A stretch of 64,000 nucleotides of DNA from Lithobates sylvaticus (Eukaryota > Chordata > Amphibia > Anura > Ranidae): positions 3,222,647-3,286,646 of the forward strand of contig CM053030.1 of assembly GCA_028564925.1 (NCBI GenBank), given 5' to 3'. Both the position numbers and the translations under genes were made by a program. Shown here one piece after another: positions 13,401 to 28,400 of the stretch. A model generated the notes under the pieces. The model searched no databases. It was not told the DNA's origin and was given only the letters and a program-made list of their open reading frames with translations. Numbering within the stretch: the first letter of the stretch is position 1; the number at the start of each line of letters is the position of its first letter.

Positions 13401-16400
13401 CCAACCAAACCATCAACATATCCACAGTCCCCAACCAAACCTTCAACATATCCACAGTCTCCAACCAAACCATCAACATATCCACAGTCCCCAACCAAAC
13501 CTTCAACATATCCACAGTCTCCAACCAAACCTTCAACATATCCACAGTCCCCAACCAAACCTTCAACATATCCACAGTCTCCAACCAAACCTTCAACATA
13601 TCCACAGTCCCCAACCAAACCTTCAACATCCCACAGTCTCCAACAAAACCTTCAACTTATCCACAGTTCCCAACCAAACCTTCAACACATCCACAGTCCC
13701 CAACCAAATCATCAACTAATCCACAGTCTCCAACCAAACCTTCAACATATCCAGAGTCTCCAACCAAACCTTCAACATATAAACAGTCCCCAACCAAACC
13801 ATCAACATATCCACAGTCCCTAACCAAACCTTCAACATATCCACAGTCTCCAACCAAACCTTCAACATATCCACAGTCCCCAACCAAACCTTCAACATAT
13901 CCACAGTCCCCAACCAAACCTTCAACATATCCACAGTCCCCAACCAAACCTTCAACATATCCACAGTCCCCAACCAAACCTTCAACATATCCACAGTCCC
14001 CAACCAAACCTTCAACATATCCACAGTCCCCAACCAAACCTTCAACATATCCACAGTCCCCAACCAAATCATCAACTAATCCACAGTCTCCAACCAAAAC
14101 TTCAACATATCCACAGTCTCCAACCAAACCTTCAACATATAAACAGTCCCCAACCAAACCATCAACATATCCACAGTCTCCAACCACACCTTCAACATAT
14201 CCACAGTCTCCAACCACACCTTCAACATATCCACAGTCTCCAACCAAACCATCAACATAGCCACAGTCCCCAACCAAACCATCACCATATCCACAGTCCC
14301 CAACCAAACCTTCAACATATCCACAGTCCCCAACCAAACCTTCAACATATCCACAGTTTCCAACCAAATATCAACATATCCACAGTCTCCAACCAAACCT
14401 TTAACATATCCACAGTCTCCAACCAAATCTTCAACACATCCACAGTCCCCAACCAAACCTTCAACATATCCACAGTCCCCAACCAAACCTTCAACATATC
14501 CACAGTCCCCAACCAAACCTTCAACATATCCACAGTCTCCAACCAAACCTTCAACATATCCACAGTCCCCAACCAAACCTTCAACATCCCACAGTCTCCA
14601 ACCAAACCTTCAACATATAAACAGTCCCCAACCAAACCATCAACATATCCACAGTCCTCAACCAAACCTTCAACGTATCCACAGTCTCCAACCAAACCTT
14701 CAACATATCCACAGTCCCAACCAAACCATCAACATATCCACAGTCTCCAACCAAACCTTTAACATATCCACAGTCCCCAACCAAACCATCAACATATCCA
14801 CAGTCCCCAACCAAACCATCAACATATCCACAGTCCCCAACCAAACCTTCAACATATCCACAGTCCCCAACCAAACCTTCAACATATCCACAGTCCCCAA
14901 CCAAACCTTCAACATCCCACAGTCTCCAACCAAACCTTCAACATATCCACAGTCCCCAACCAAACCTTCAACATATCCACAGTCTCCAACCAAACCTTCA
15001 ACATATCCACAGTCTCCACCAAACCTTCAACATATCCACAGTCCCCAACTAAACCTGCAGCATGGCCACAGTCTGCAACCAAACCTTCAACATATCCACA
15101 GCCTCCAACCAAACCTTCAACATATCCACAGTCTCCACCAAACCTTCAACATATCCACAGTCCCCAACCAAAACCATCAACATATCCACAGTCTCCAACC
15201 AAACCTTCAACATATCCACAGTCCCCAACCAAACCTTCAACATATCCACAGTCCCCAACCAAACCTTCAACATCCCACAGTCTCCAACCAAACCTTCAAC
15301 ATATCCACAGTCTCCAACCAAACCATCAACATATCCACAGTCCCCAACCAAACCTTCAACATATCCACAGTCTCCAACCAAACCTTCAACATATCCGCAG
15401 TCTCCAACCAAACCTTCAACATATCCACAGTCACCAACCAAACCTTCAACATTCCACAGTCCTCAACCAAACCTTCAACTAATCCACAGTCTCCAACCAA
15501 ACCTTCAACATATCCACAGTCTCTAACCAAACCTTCAACATATCCACAGTCCCCAACCAAACCTTCAACATATCCACAGTCCCCAACCAAACCTTTAACA
15601 TATCCACAGTCCCAACCAAACCTTCAACATATCCACAGTCTCCAACCAAACCTTCAACATATCCACAGTCCCCAACCAAATCATCAACTAATCCACAGTC
15701 TCCAACCAAACCTTCAACATATCCACAGTCTCCAACCAAACCTTCAACATATCCACAGTCCCCAACCAAACCTTCAACATATCCACAGTCCCCAACCAAA
15801 CCTGCAGCATATCCACAGTCCCAACCAAACCTTCAACATATCCACAGTCTCCAACCAAACCTTCAACATATCCACAGTCCCCAACCAAACCATCAACATA
15901 TCCACAGTCTCCAACCAAACCATCAACATATCCATAGTCTCCAACCAAACCTTCAACATATAAACAGTCCCCAACCAAACCATCAACATATCCACAGTCT
16001 CCAACCACACCTTCAACATATCCACAGTCTCCAACCACACCTTCAACATATCCACAGTCTCCAACCAAACCATCAACATATCCACAGTCTCCAACCAAAC
16101 CTTCAACATATCCACAGTCTCCATCCAAACCTTCAACATATCCACAGTCCCCAACCAAACCTTCAACATATCCACAGTCCCCAACCAAACCTTCAACATA
16201 TCCACAGTTTCCAACCAAATATCAACATATCCACAGTCTCCAACCAAACCTTTAACATATCCACAGTCTCCAACCAAATCTTCAACACATCCACAGTCCC
16301 CAACCAAACCTTCAACATATCCACAGTCCCCAACCAAACCTTCAACATATCCACAGTCCCCAACCAAACCTTCAACATATCCACAGTCTCCAACCAAACC

Positions 16401-19400
16401 TTCAACATATCCACAGTCCCCAACCAAACCTTCAACATATCCACAGTCTCCAACCAAACCTTCAACATATCCACAGTCTCCACCAAACCTTCAACATATC
16501 CACAGTCCCCAACTAAACCTGCAGCATGGCCACAGTCTGCAACCAAACCTTCAACATATCCACAGCCTCCAACCAAACCTTCAACATATCCACAGTCTCC
16601 ACCAAACCTTCAACATATCCACAGTCCCCAACCAAAACCATCAACATATCCACAGTCTCCAACCAAACCTTCAACATATCCACAGTCCCCAACCAAACCT
16701 TCAACATATCCACAGTCCCCAACCAAACCTTCAACATCCCACAGTCTCCAACCAAACCTTCAACATATCCACAGTCTCCAACCAAACCATCAACATATCC
16801 ACAGTCCCCAACCAAACCTTCAACATATCCACAGTCTCCAACCAAACCTTCAACATATCCGCAGTCTCCAACCAAACCTTCAACATATCCACAGTCTCCA
16901 ACCAAACCTTCAACATTCCACAGTCCTCAACCAAACCTTCAACTAATCCACAGTCTCCAACCAAACCTTCAACATATCCACAGTCTCTAACCAAACCTTC
17001 AACATATCCACAGTCCCCAACCAAACCTTCAACATATCCACAGTCCCCAACCAATCCTTTAACATATCCACAGTCCCAACCAAACCTTCAACATATCCAC
17101 AGTCTCCAACCAAACCTTCAACATATCCACAGTCCCCAACCAAATCATCAACTAATCCACAGCCTCCAACCAAACCTTCAACATATCCACAGTCTCCAAC
17201 CAAACCTTCAACATATCCACAGTCCCCAACCAAACCTTCAACATATCCACAGTCCCCAACCAAACCTGCAGCATATCCACAGTCCCAACCAAACCTTCAA
17301 CAATTCCACAGTCTCCAACCAAACCTTCAACATATCCACAGTCCCCAACCAAACCATCAACATATCCACAGTCTCCAACCAAACCATCAACATATCCACA
17401 GTCTCCAACCAAACCATTAACATATCCACAGTCTCCGACAAAACCTTCAACATATCCACAGTCTCCAACCAAACCTTCAACATATCCACAGTCCCCAACC
17501 AAACCATCAACATATCCACAGTCCCCAACCAAACCTTCAACATATCCACAGTCCCCAACCAAACCTTCACCATATCCACAGTCTCCAACCAAACCATCAA
17601 CATATTCACAGTCTCCAACCAAACCTTCAACATATCCACAGTCCCCAACCAAACCTGCAACATATCCACAGTCCCCAACCAAACCTTCAACATATCCACA
17701 GTCCCCAACCAAACCTGCAACATATCCACAGTCTCCAACCAAACCTTCAACATATCCACAGTCCCCAACCAAACCATCAACATATCCACAGTCTCCAACC
17801 AAACCTTCAACATATCCACAGTCTCCAACCAAACCATCAACATATCCACAGTCTCCAACCAAACCTTCAACATATCCACAGTCCCCAACCAAACCATCAA
17901 CATATCCACAGTCCCCAACCAAACCTTCAACACATCCACAGTCCCCAACCAAACCTTCAACACATCCACAGTCCCCAACCAAACCTTCAACATATCCACA
18001 GTCCCCAACCAAACCTTCAACATATCCACAGTCCCCAACCAAACCTTCAACATCCCACAGTCTCCAACCAAACCTTCAACATATCCACAGTCCCCAACCA
18101 AACCTTCAACATATCCACAGTCTCCAACCAAACCTTCAACATATCCACAGTCCCCAACCAAACCTTCAACATATCCACAGTCTCCAACCAAACCTTCAAC
18201 ATATCCACAGTCCCCAACCAAACCATCAACATATCCACAGTCCCCAACCAAACCTTCAACATATCCACAGTCTCCAACCAAACCTTCAACATATTCACAG
18301 TCACCAACCAAACCTCTAACATATCCACAGTCACCAACCAAACCTTCAACATATCCACAGTCTCCAACCAAACCTTCAACATATCCGCAGTCTCCAACCA
18401 AACCTTCAACATATCCACAGTCTCCAACCAAACCTTCAACATTCCACAGTCCTCAACCAAACCTTCAACTAATCCACAGTCTCCAACCAAACCTTCAACA
18501 TATCCACAGTCTCCAACCAAACCTTCAACATATCCACAGTCCCCAACCACACCTTCAACATATCCACAGTCCCCAACCAAACCTTTAACATATCCACAGT
18601 CCCAACCAAACCTTCAACATATCCACAGTCTCCAACCAAACCTTCAACATATCCACAGTCCCCAACCAAACCATCAACATATCCACAGTCTCCAACCAAA
18701 CCTTCAACATATCCACAGTCCCCAACCAAACCATCAACATATCCACAGTCCCCAACCAAACCTTCAACACATCCACAGTCCCCAACCAAACCTTCAACAT
18801 ATCCACAGTCCCCAACCAAACCTTCAACATATCCACAGTCCCCAACCAAACCTTCAACATATCCACAGTCCCCAACCAAACCTTCAACATCCCACAGTCT
18901 CCAACCAAACCTTCAACATATCCACAGTCCCCAACCAAACCTTCAACATATCCACAGTCTCCAACCAAACCTTCAACATATCCACAGTCTCCAACCAAAC
19001 CTTCAACATATCCACAGTCCCCAACCAAACCATCAACATATCCACAGTCCCCAACCAAACCTTCAACATATCCACAGTCTCCAACCAAACCTTCAACATA
19101 TCCACAGTCACCAACCAAACCTCTAACATATCCACAGTCACCAACCAAACCTTCAACATATCCACAGCCTCCAACCAAATCTGTAACATATCCACAGTCC
19201 CCAACCAAACCTTCAACATATCCACAGTCCCCAACCAAACCATCAACATATCCACAGTCTCCAACCAAATCTGTAACATATCCACAGTCCCCATCCAAAC
19301 CTTCAGCATAGCCACAGTCTCCAACCAAACCTTCAACATATCCGCAGTCTCCAACCAAACCTTCAACATATCCACAGTCTCCAACCAAACCTTCAACATT

Positions 19401-22400
19401 CCACAGTCCTCAACCAAACCTTCAACTAATCCACAGTCTCCAACCAAACCTTCAACATATCCACAGTCTCCAACCAAACCTTCAACATATCCACAGTCCC
19501 CAACCACACCTTCAACATATCCACAGTCCCCAACCAAACCTTTAACATATCCACAGTCCCAACCAAACCTTCAACATATCCACAGTCTCCAACCAAACCT
19601 TCAACATATCCACAGTCCCCAACCAAACCTTCAACATATCCACAGTCTCCAACCAAACCTGCAGCATATCCACAGTCCCAACCAAACCTTCAACATATCC
19701 ACAGTCTCCAACCAAACCTTCAACATATCCACAGCCCCCAACCAAACCATCAACATATCCACAGTCTCCAACCAAACCATCAACATATCCACAGTCTCCA
19801 ACCAAACCATCAACATATCCACAGTCTCCAACAAAACCTTCAACATATCCACAGTCTCCAACCAAACCTTCAACATATCCACAGTCCCCAACCAAACCAT
19901 CAACAAATCCACAGTCCCCAACCAAACCTTCAACATATCCACAGTCCCCAACCAAACCATCAACATATCCACAGTCCCCAACCAAACCTTCAACACATCC
20001 ACAGTCCCCAACCAAACCTTCAACATATCCACAGTCCCCAACCAAACCTTCAACATATCCACAGTCCCCAACCAAACCTTCAACATATCCACAGTCCCCA
20101 ACCAAACCTTCAACATCCCACAGTCTCCAACCAAACCTTCAACATATCCACAGTCCCCAACCAAATCTTCAACATATCCACAGTCTCCAACCAAACCTTC
20201 AACATATCCACAGTCCCCAACCAAACCTTCAACATATCCACAGTCTCCAACCAAACCTTCAACATATCCACAGTCCCCAACCAAACCATCAACATATCCA
20301 CAGTCCCCAACCAAACCTTCAACATATCCACAGTCTCCAACCAAACCTTCAACATATCCACAGTCACCAACCAAACCTCTAACATATCCACAGTCACCAA
20401 CCAAACCTTCAACATATCCACAGCCTCCAACCAAATCTGTAACATATCCACAGTCCCCAACCAAACCTTCAACATATCCACAGTCCCCAACCAAACCATC
20501 AACATATCCACAGTCTCCAACCAAATCTGTAACATATCCACAGTCCCCATCCCCAACCAAACCTTCAACATAGCCACAGTCCCCATCCCCAACCAAACCT
20601 TCAACATATCCACAGTCCCCATCCCCAACCAAACCATCAACATATCCACAGTCTCCATCCAAACCTTCAACATATCCACAGTCCCCAACCAAGCCTTGAA
20701 CATATCCACAGTCCCCAACCAAACCTGCAACATAGCCACAGTCTCCAACCAAACCTTTAATATATCCACAGTCTCCAACCAAACCTTCAACATATCCACA
20801 GTCCACAACCAAATATCAACATATCCACAGTCTCCAACCAAACCTTCAACATATCCACAGTCCACAACCAAATATCAACATATCCACAGTCTCCAACCAA
20901 ACCTTCAACATATCCACAGTCTCTAACCAAACCTTCAACATATCCACAGTCCCAACCAAACCTTCAACATATCCACAGTCTCCAACCAAATCTTCAACAT
21001 ATCCACAGTCACCAACCAAACCTCTAACATATACACAGTCACCAACCAAACCTTCAACATTCCACAGTCTCCAACCAAACCATCAACATATCCACAGTCG
21101 CCAACCAAATCTTCAACATATCCACAGTCACCCACCAAACCTCTAACATATACACAGTCACCAACCAAACCTTCAACATATCCACAGTCTCCAACCAAAC
21201 CTTCAACATATCCACAGTCTCCAACCAAACCATCAACATATCCACAGTCTCCAACCAAACCATCAACATATCCACAGTCTTCAACCAAATCTTCAACATA
21301 TCCACAGTCTCCAACCAAACCTTCAACATATCCAAAGTCCCCAACCAAACCTTCAACATATCCACAGTCCCAACCAAACCTTCAACATATCCACAGTCTC
21401 CAACCAAATCTTCAACATATCCACAGTCTCCAACCAAACCTTCACCATATCCACAGTCTCCAACCAAACCTTCAACATTCCACAGTCCTCAACCAAACCT
21501 TCAACTAATCTACAGTCTCCAACCAAACCTTCAACTAATCTACAGTCTCCAACCAAACCTTCAACATTCCACAGTCTCCAACCAAACCATCAACATATCC
21601 ACAGTCTCCAACCAAACCATCAACATATCCACAGTCTCCAACCAAACCATCAACATATCCACAGTCTCCAACCAAACCATCAACATTCCACAGTCCTCAA
21701 CCAAACCTGCAACGTATCCACAGTCTCCAACCAAATCTTCAACATATCCACAGTCTCCAACCAAACCTGCAACATATCCACAGTCCCCAACCAAACCTTC
21801 AACATATCCACAGTCTCCAACCAAACCTTCAACATATCCACAGTCTCCACCAAACCTTCAACATATCCACAGTCCCCAACTAAACCTGCAGCATGGCCAC
21901 AGTCTGCAACCAAACCTTCAACATATCCACAGCCTCCAACCAAACCTTCAACATATCCACAGTCTCCACCAAACCTTCAACATATCCACAGTCCCCAACC
22001 AAAACCATCAACATATCCACAGTCTCCAACCAAACCTTCAACATATCCACAGTCCCCAACCAAACCTTCAACATATCCACAGTCCCCAACCAAACCTTCA
22101 ACATCCCACAGTCTCCAACCAAACCTTCAACATATCCACAGTCTCCAACCAAACCATCAACATATCCACAGTCCCCAACCAAACCTTCAACATATCCACA
22201 GTCTCCAACCAAACCTTCAACATATCCGCAGTCTCCAACCAAACCTTCAACATATCCACAGTCTCCAACCAAACCTTCAACATTCCACAGTCCTCAACCA
22301 ATCCTTCAACTAATCCACAGTCTCCAACCAAACCTTCAACATATCCACAGTCTCTAACCAAACCTTCAACATATCCACAGTCCCCAACCAAACCTTCAAC

Positions 22401-25400
22401 ATATCCACAGTCCCCAACCAAACCTTAAACATATCCACAGTCCCAACCAAACCTTCAACATATCCACAGTCTCCAACCAAACCTTCAACATATCCACAGT
22501 CCCCAACCAAATCATCAACTAATCCACAGTCTCCAACCAAACCTTCAACATATCCACAGTCTCCAACCAAACCTTCAACATATCCACAGTCCCCAACCAA
22601 ACCTTCAACATATCCACAGTCCCCAACCAAACCTGCAGCATATCCACAGTCCCAACCAAACCTTCAACATATCCACAGTCTCCAACCAAACCTTCAACAT
22701 ATCCACAGTCCCCAACCAAACCATCAACATATCCACAGTCTCCAACCAAACCATCAACATATCCACAGTCTCCAACCAAACCATCAACATATCCACAGTC
22801 TCCAACAAAACCTTCAACATATCCACAGTCTCCAACCAAACCTTCAACATATCCACAGTCCCCAACCAAACCTTCAACATATCCACAGTCCCCAACCAAA
22901 CCTTCAACATATCCACAGTCCCCAACCAAACCTTCAACATATCCACAGTCCCCAACCAAACCTGCAACATATCCACAGTCTCCAACCAAACCTTCAACAT
23001 ATCCACAGTCCCCAACCAAACCATCAACATATCCACAGTCTCCAACCAAACCTTCAACATATCCACAGTCCCCAACCAAACCATCAACATATCCACAGTC
23101 CCCAACCAAACCTTCAACACATCCACAGTCCCCAACCAAACCTTCAACATATCCACAGTCCCCAACCAAACCTTCAACATATCCACAGTCCCCAACCAAA
23201 CCTTCAACATCCCACAGTCTCCAACCAAACCTTCAACATATCCACAGTCCCCAACCAAACCTTCAACATATCCACAGTCTCCAACCAAACCTTCAACATA
23301 TCCACAGTCCCCAACCAAACCTTCAACATATCCACAGTCTCCAACCAAACCTTCAACATATCCACAGTCCCCAACCAAACCATCAACATATCCACAGTCC
23401 CCAACCAAACCTTCAACATATCCACAGTCTCCAACCAAACCTTCAACATATTCACAGTCACCAACCAAACCTCTAACATATCCACAGTCACCAACCAAAC
23501 CTTCAACATATCCACAGTCTCCAACCAAACCTTCAACATATCTGCAGTCTCCAACCAAACCTTCAACATATCCACAGTCTCCAACCAAACCTTCAACATT
23601 CCACAGTCCTCAACCAAACCTTCAACTAATCCACAGTCTCCAACCAAACCTTCAACATATCCACAGTCTCCAACCAAACCTTCAACATATCCACAGTCCC
23701 CAACCAAACCTTCAACATATCCACAGTCCCCAACCAAACCTTTAACATATCCACAGTCCCAACCAAACCTTCAACATATCCACAGTCTCCAACCAAACCT
23801 TCAACATATCCACAGTCCCCAACCAAAACATCAACTAATCCACAGTCTCCAACCAAACCTTCAACATATCCACAGTCTCCAACCAAACCTTCAACATATC
23901 CACAGTCCCCAACCAAACCTTCAACATATCCACAGTCCCCAACCAAACCTGCAGCATATCCACAGTCCCAACCAAACCTTCAACATATCCACAGTCACCA
24001 ACCAAACCTTCAACATATCCACAGCCCCCAACCAAACCATCAACATATCCACAGTCTCCAACCAAACCATCAACATATCCACAGTCTCCAACCAAACCAT
24101 CAACATATCCACAGTCTCCAACAAAACCATCAACATATCCACAGTCTCCAACCAAACCTTCAACATCCCACAGTCTCCAACCAAACCTTCAACATATCCA
24201 CAGTCCCCAACCAAACCTTCAACATATCCACAGTCTCCAACCAAACCTTCAACATATCCACAGTCCCCAACCAAACCTTCAACATATCCACAGTCTCCAA
24301 CCAAACCTTCAACATATCCACAGTCCCCAACCAAACCATCAACATATCCACAGTCCCCAACCAAACCTTCAACATATCCACAGTCTCCAACCAAACCTTC
24401 AACATATCCACAGTCACCAACCAAACCTCTAACATATCCACAGTCACCAACCAAACCTTCAACATATCCACAGCCTCCAACCAAACCTTCAACATATCCA
24501 CAGTCACCAACCAAACCTCTAACATATCCACAGTCACCAACCAAACCTTCAACATATCCACAGCCTCCAACCAAATCTGTAACATATCCACAGTCCCCAA
24601 CCAAACCTTCAACATATCCACAGTCCCCAACCAAACCATCAACATATCCACAGTCTCCAACCAAATCTGTAACATATCCACAGTCCCCATCCCCAACCAA
24701 ACCTTCAACATAGCCACAGTCCCCATCCCCAACCAAACCTTCAACATATCCACAGTCCCCATCCCCAACCAAACCTTCAACATATCCACAGTCCCCAACC
24801 AAACCATCAACATATCCACAGTCTCCAACCAAACCTTCAACATATCCACAGTCACCAACCAAACCTCTAACATATACACAGTCACCAACCAAACCTTCAA
24901 CATATCCACAGTCTCCAACCAAACCTTCAACATATCCACAGTCTCCAACCAAACCATCAACATATCCACAGTCTCCAACCAAACCATCAACATATCCACA
25001 GTCTTCAACCAAATCTTCAACATATCCACAGTCTCCAACCAAACCTTCAACATATCCAAAGTCCCCAACCAAACCTTCAACATATCCACAGTCCCAACCA
25101 AACCTTCAACATATCCACAGTCTCCAACCAAATCTTCAACATATCCACAGTCTCCAACCAAACCTTCACCATATCCACAGTCTCCAACCAAACCTTCAAC
25201 ATTCCACAGTCCTCAACCAAACCTTCAACTAATCTACAGTCTCCAACCAAACCTTCAACTAATCTACAGTCTCCAACCAAACCTTCAACATTCCACAGTC
25301 TCCAACCAAACCATCAACATATCCACAGTCTCCAACCAAACCATCAACATATCCACAGTCTCCAACCAAACCATCAACATATCCACAGTCTCCAACCAAA

Positions 25401-28400
25401 CCATCAACATTCCACAGTCCTCAACCAAACCTGCAACGTATCCACAGTCTCCAACCAAATCTTCAACATATCCACAGTCTCCAACCAAACCTGCAACATA
25501 TCCACAGTCTCCAACCAAACCATCAACATATCCACAGTCCCCAACCAAACCTTCAATATGTCCACAGTCTCCAACCAAACCTGCAACATATCCACAGTCC
25601 CCAACCAAACCATCAACATATCCACAGTCCCCAACCAAACCTTCAATATGTCCACAGTCTCCAACCAAACCTGCAACATATCCACAGTCACCAACCAAAC
25701 CTTCAACATTCCACAGTCTCCAACCAAACCATCAACATATCCACAGTCGCCAACCAAACCTTCAACATATCCACAGTCTCTAACCAAACCTTCAACATAT
25801 CCACAGTCCCAACCAAACCTTCAACATATCCACAGTCTCCAACCAAATCTTCAACATATCCACAGTCACCAACCAAACCATCAACATATCCACAGTCCCC
25901 AACCAAACCTTCAACATATCCACAGTCCCCAACCAAACCATCAACATATCCACAGTCGCCAACCAAATCTTCAACATATCCACAGTCACCAACCAAACCT
26001 CTAACATATACACAGTCACCAACCAAACCTTCAACATATCCACAGTCTCCAACCAAACCTTCAACATATCCACAGTCTCCAACCAAACCATCAACATATC
26101 CACAGTCTCCAACCAAACCATCAACATATCCACAGTCCCCAACCAAACCTTCAACATATCCACAGTCCCAACCAAACCTTCAACATATCCAAAGTCCCCA
26201 ACCAAACCTTCAACATATCCACAGTCCTCAACCAAACCTGCAACGTATCCACAGTCTCCAACCAAACCTTCAACATATCCAAAGTCCCCAACCAAACCTT
26301 CAACATATCCAAAGTCCCCAACCAAACCTTCAACATATCCACAGTCTCCAACCAAACCTTCAACATATCCACAGTCTCCAACCAAACCTTCAACATATCC
26401 ACAGTCCCCAACCAAACCATCAACATATCCACAGTCTACAACCAAACCTTCAACATATCCACAGTCTCCAACCAAACCTTCAACATATCCACAGTCTCCA
26501 ACCAAACCATCAACATATCCACAGTCACCAACCAAACCTTCAACATATCCACAGTCTCCAACCAAACCTTCAACATATCCACAGTCTCCAACCAAACCAT
26601 CAACATATCCACAGTCTCTAACCAAACCTTCAACATATCCACAGTCCCAACCAAACCTTCAACATATCCACAGTCTCCAACCAAATCTTCAACATATCCA
26701 CAGTCACCAACCAAACCATCAACATATCCACAGTCCCCAACCAAACCTTCAACATATCCACAGTCCCCAACCAAACCATCAACATGTCCACAGTCGCCAA
26801 CCAAATCTTCAACATATCCACAGTCACCAACCAAACCTCTAACATATACACAGTCACCAACCAAACCTTCAACATATCCACAGTCTCCAACCAAACCTTC
26901 AACATATCCACAGTCTCCAACCAAACCATCAACATATCCACAGTCTCCAACCAAACCATCAACATATCCACAGTCCCCAACCAAACCTTCAACATATCCA
27001 CAGTCCCAACCAAACCTTCAACATATCCAAAGTCCCCAACCAAACCTTCAACATATCCACAGTCCTCAACCAAACCTGCAACGTATCCACAGTCTCCAAC
27101 CAAACCTTCAACATATCCAAAGTCCCCAACCAAACCTTCAACATATCCAAAGTCCCCAACCAAACCTTCAACATATCCACAGTCTCCAACCAAACCTTCA
27201 ACATATCCACAGTCTCCAACCAAACCTTCAACATATCCACAGTCCCCAACCAAACCATCAACATATCCACAGTCTACAACCAAACCTTCAACATATCCAC
27301 AGTCTCCAACCAAACCTTCAACATATCCACAGTCTCCAACCAAACCTTCAACATATCCACAGTCCCCAACCAAACATTCAACATATCCACAGTCTCCAAC
27401 CAAACCTTCATCATATCCACAGTCTCCAACCAAACCTTCAACATATCCGCAGTCACCAACCAAACCATCAACATATCCACAGTCCCCAACCAAACCTTCA
27501 ACATATCCACAGTCTCCAACCAAACCATCAACATATCCACAGTCCCCAACCAAACCTTCAACATATCCACAGTCTCCAACCAAACCTTCAACATATCCAC
27601 AGTCTCCAACCAAACCTTCAACATATCCACAGTCCCCAACCACATCTTCAACATATCCACAGTCTCCAACCAAACCTTCAACATATCCACAGTCCCCAAC
27701 CAAACCTTCAACATATCCACAGTCCCCAACCAAACCTTCAACATATCCACAGTCTCCAACCAAACCTTCAACATATCCACAGTCCCCAACCAAACCTTCA
27801 ACATATCCACAGTCTCCAACCAAACCTTCAACATATCCACAGTCTCCAACCAAACCTTCAACATAATCACAGTCCCCAACCAAACCTTCAACATATCCAC
27901 AGTCCCCAACCAAACCTTCAACATATCCACAGTCTCCAACCAAACCTTCAACATATCCACAGTCCCCAACCAAACCTTCAACATATCCACAGTCCCCAAC
28001 CAAACCATCAACATATCCACAGTCTCCAACCAAACCATCAACATATCCACAGTCTCCAACCAAACCATCAACATACCCACAGTCCCCAACCAAACCTTCA
28101 ACATATCCACAGTCCCCAACCAAACCTTCAACATATCCACAGTCCCCAACCAAACCATCAACATATCCACAGTCCCCAACCAAACCATCAACAAATCCAC
28201 AGTCTCCAACCAAACCTTCAACATTCCACAGTCCCCAACCAAACCATCAACATATCCACAGTCTCCAACCAAACCATCAACATACCCACAGTCTCCAACC
28301 AAACCATCAACATACCCACAGTCCCCAACCAAACCTTCAACATATCCACAGTCCCCAACCAAACCTTCAACATATCCACAGTCCCCAACCAAACCTTCAA

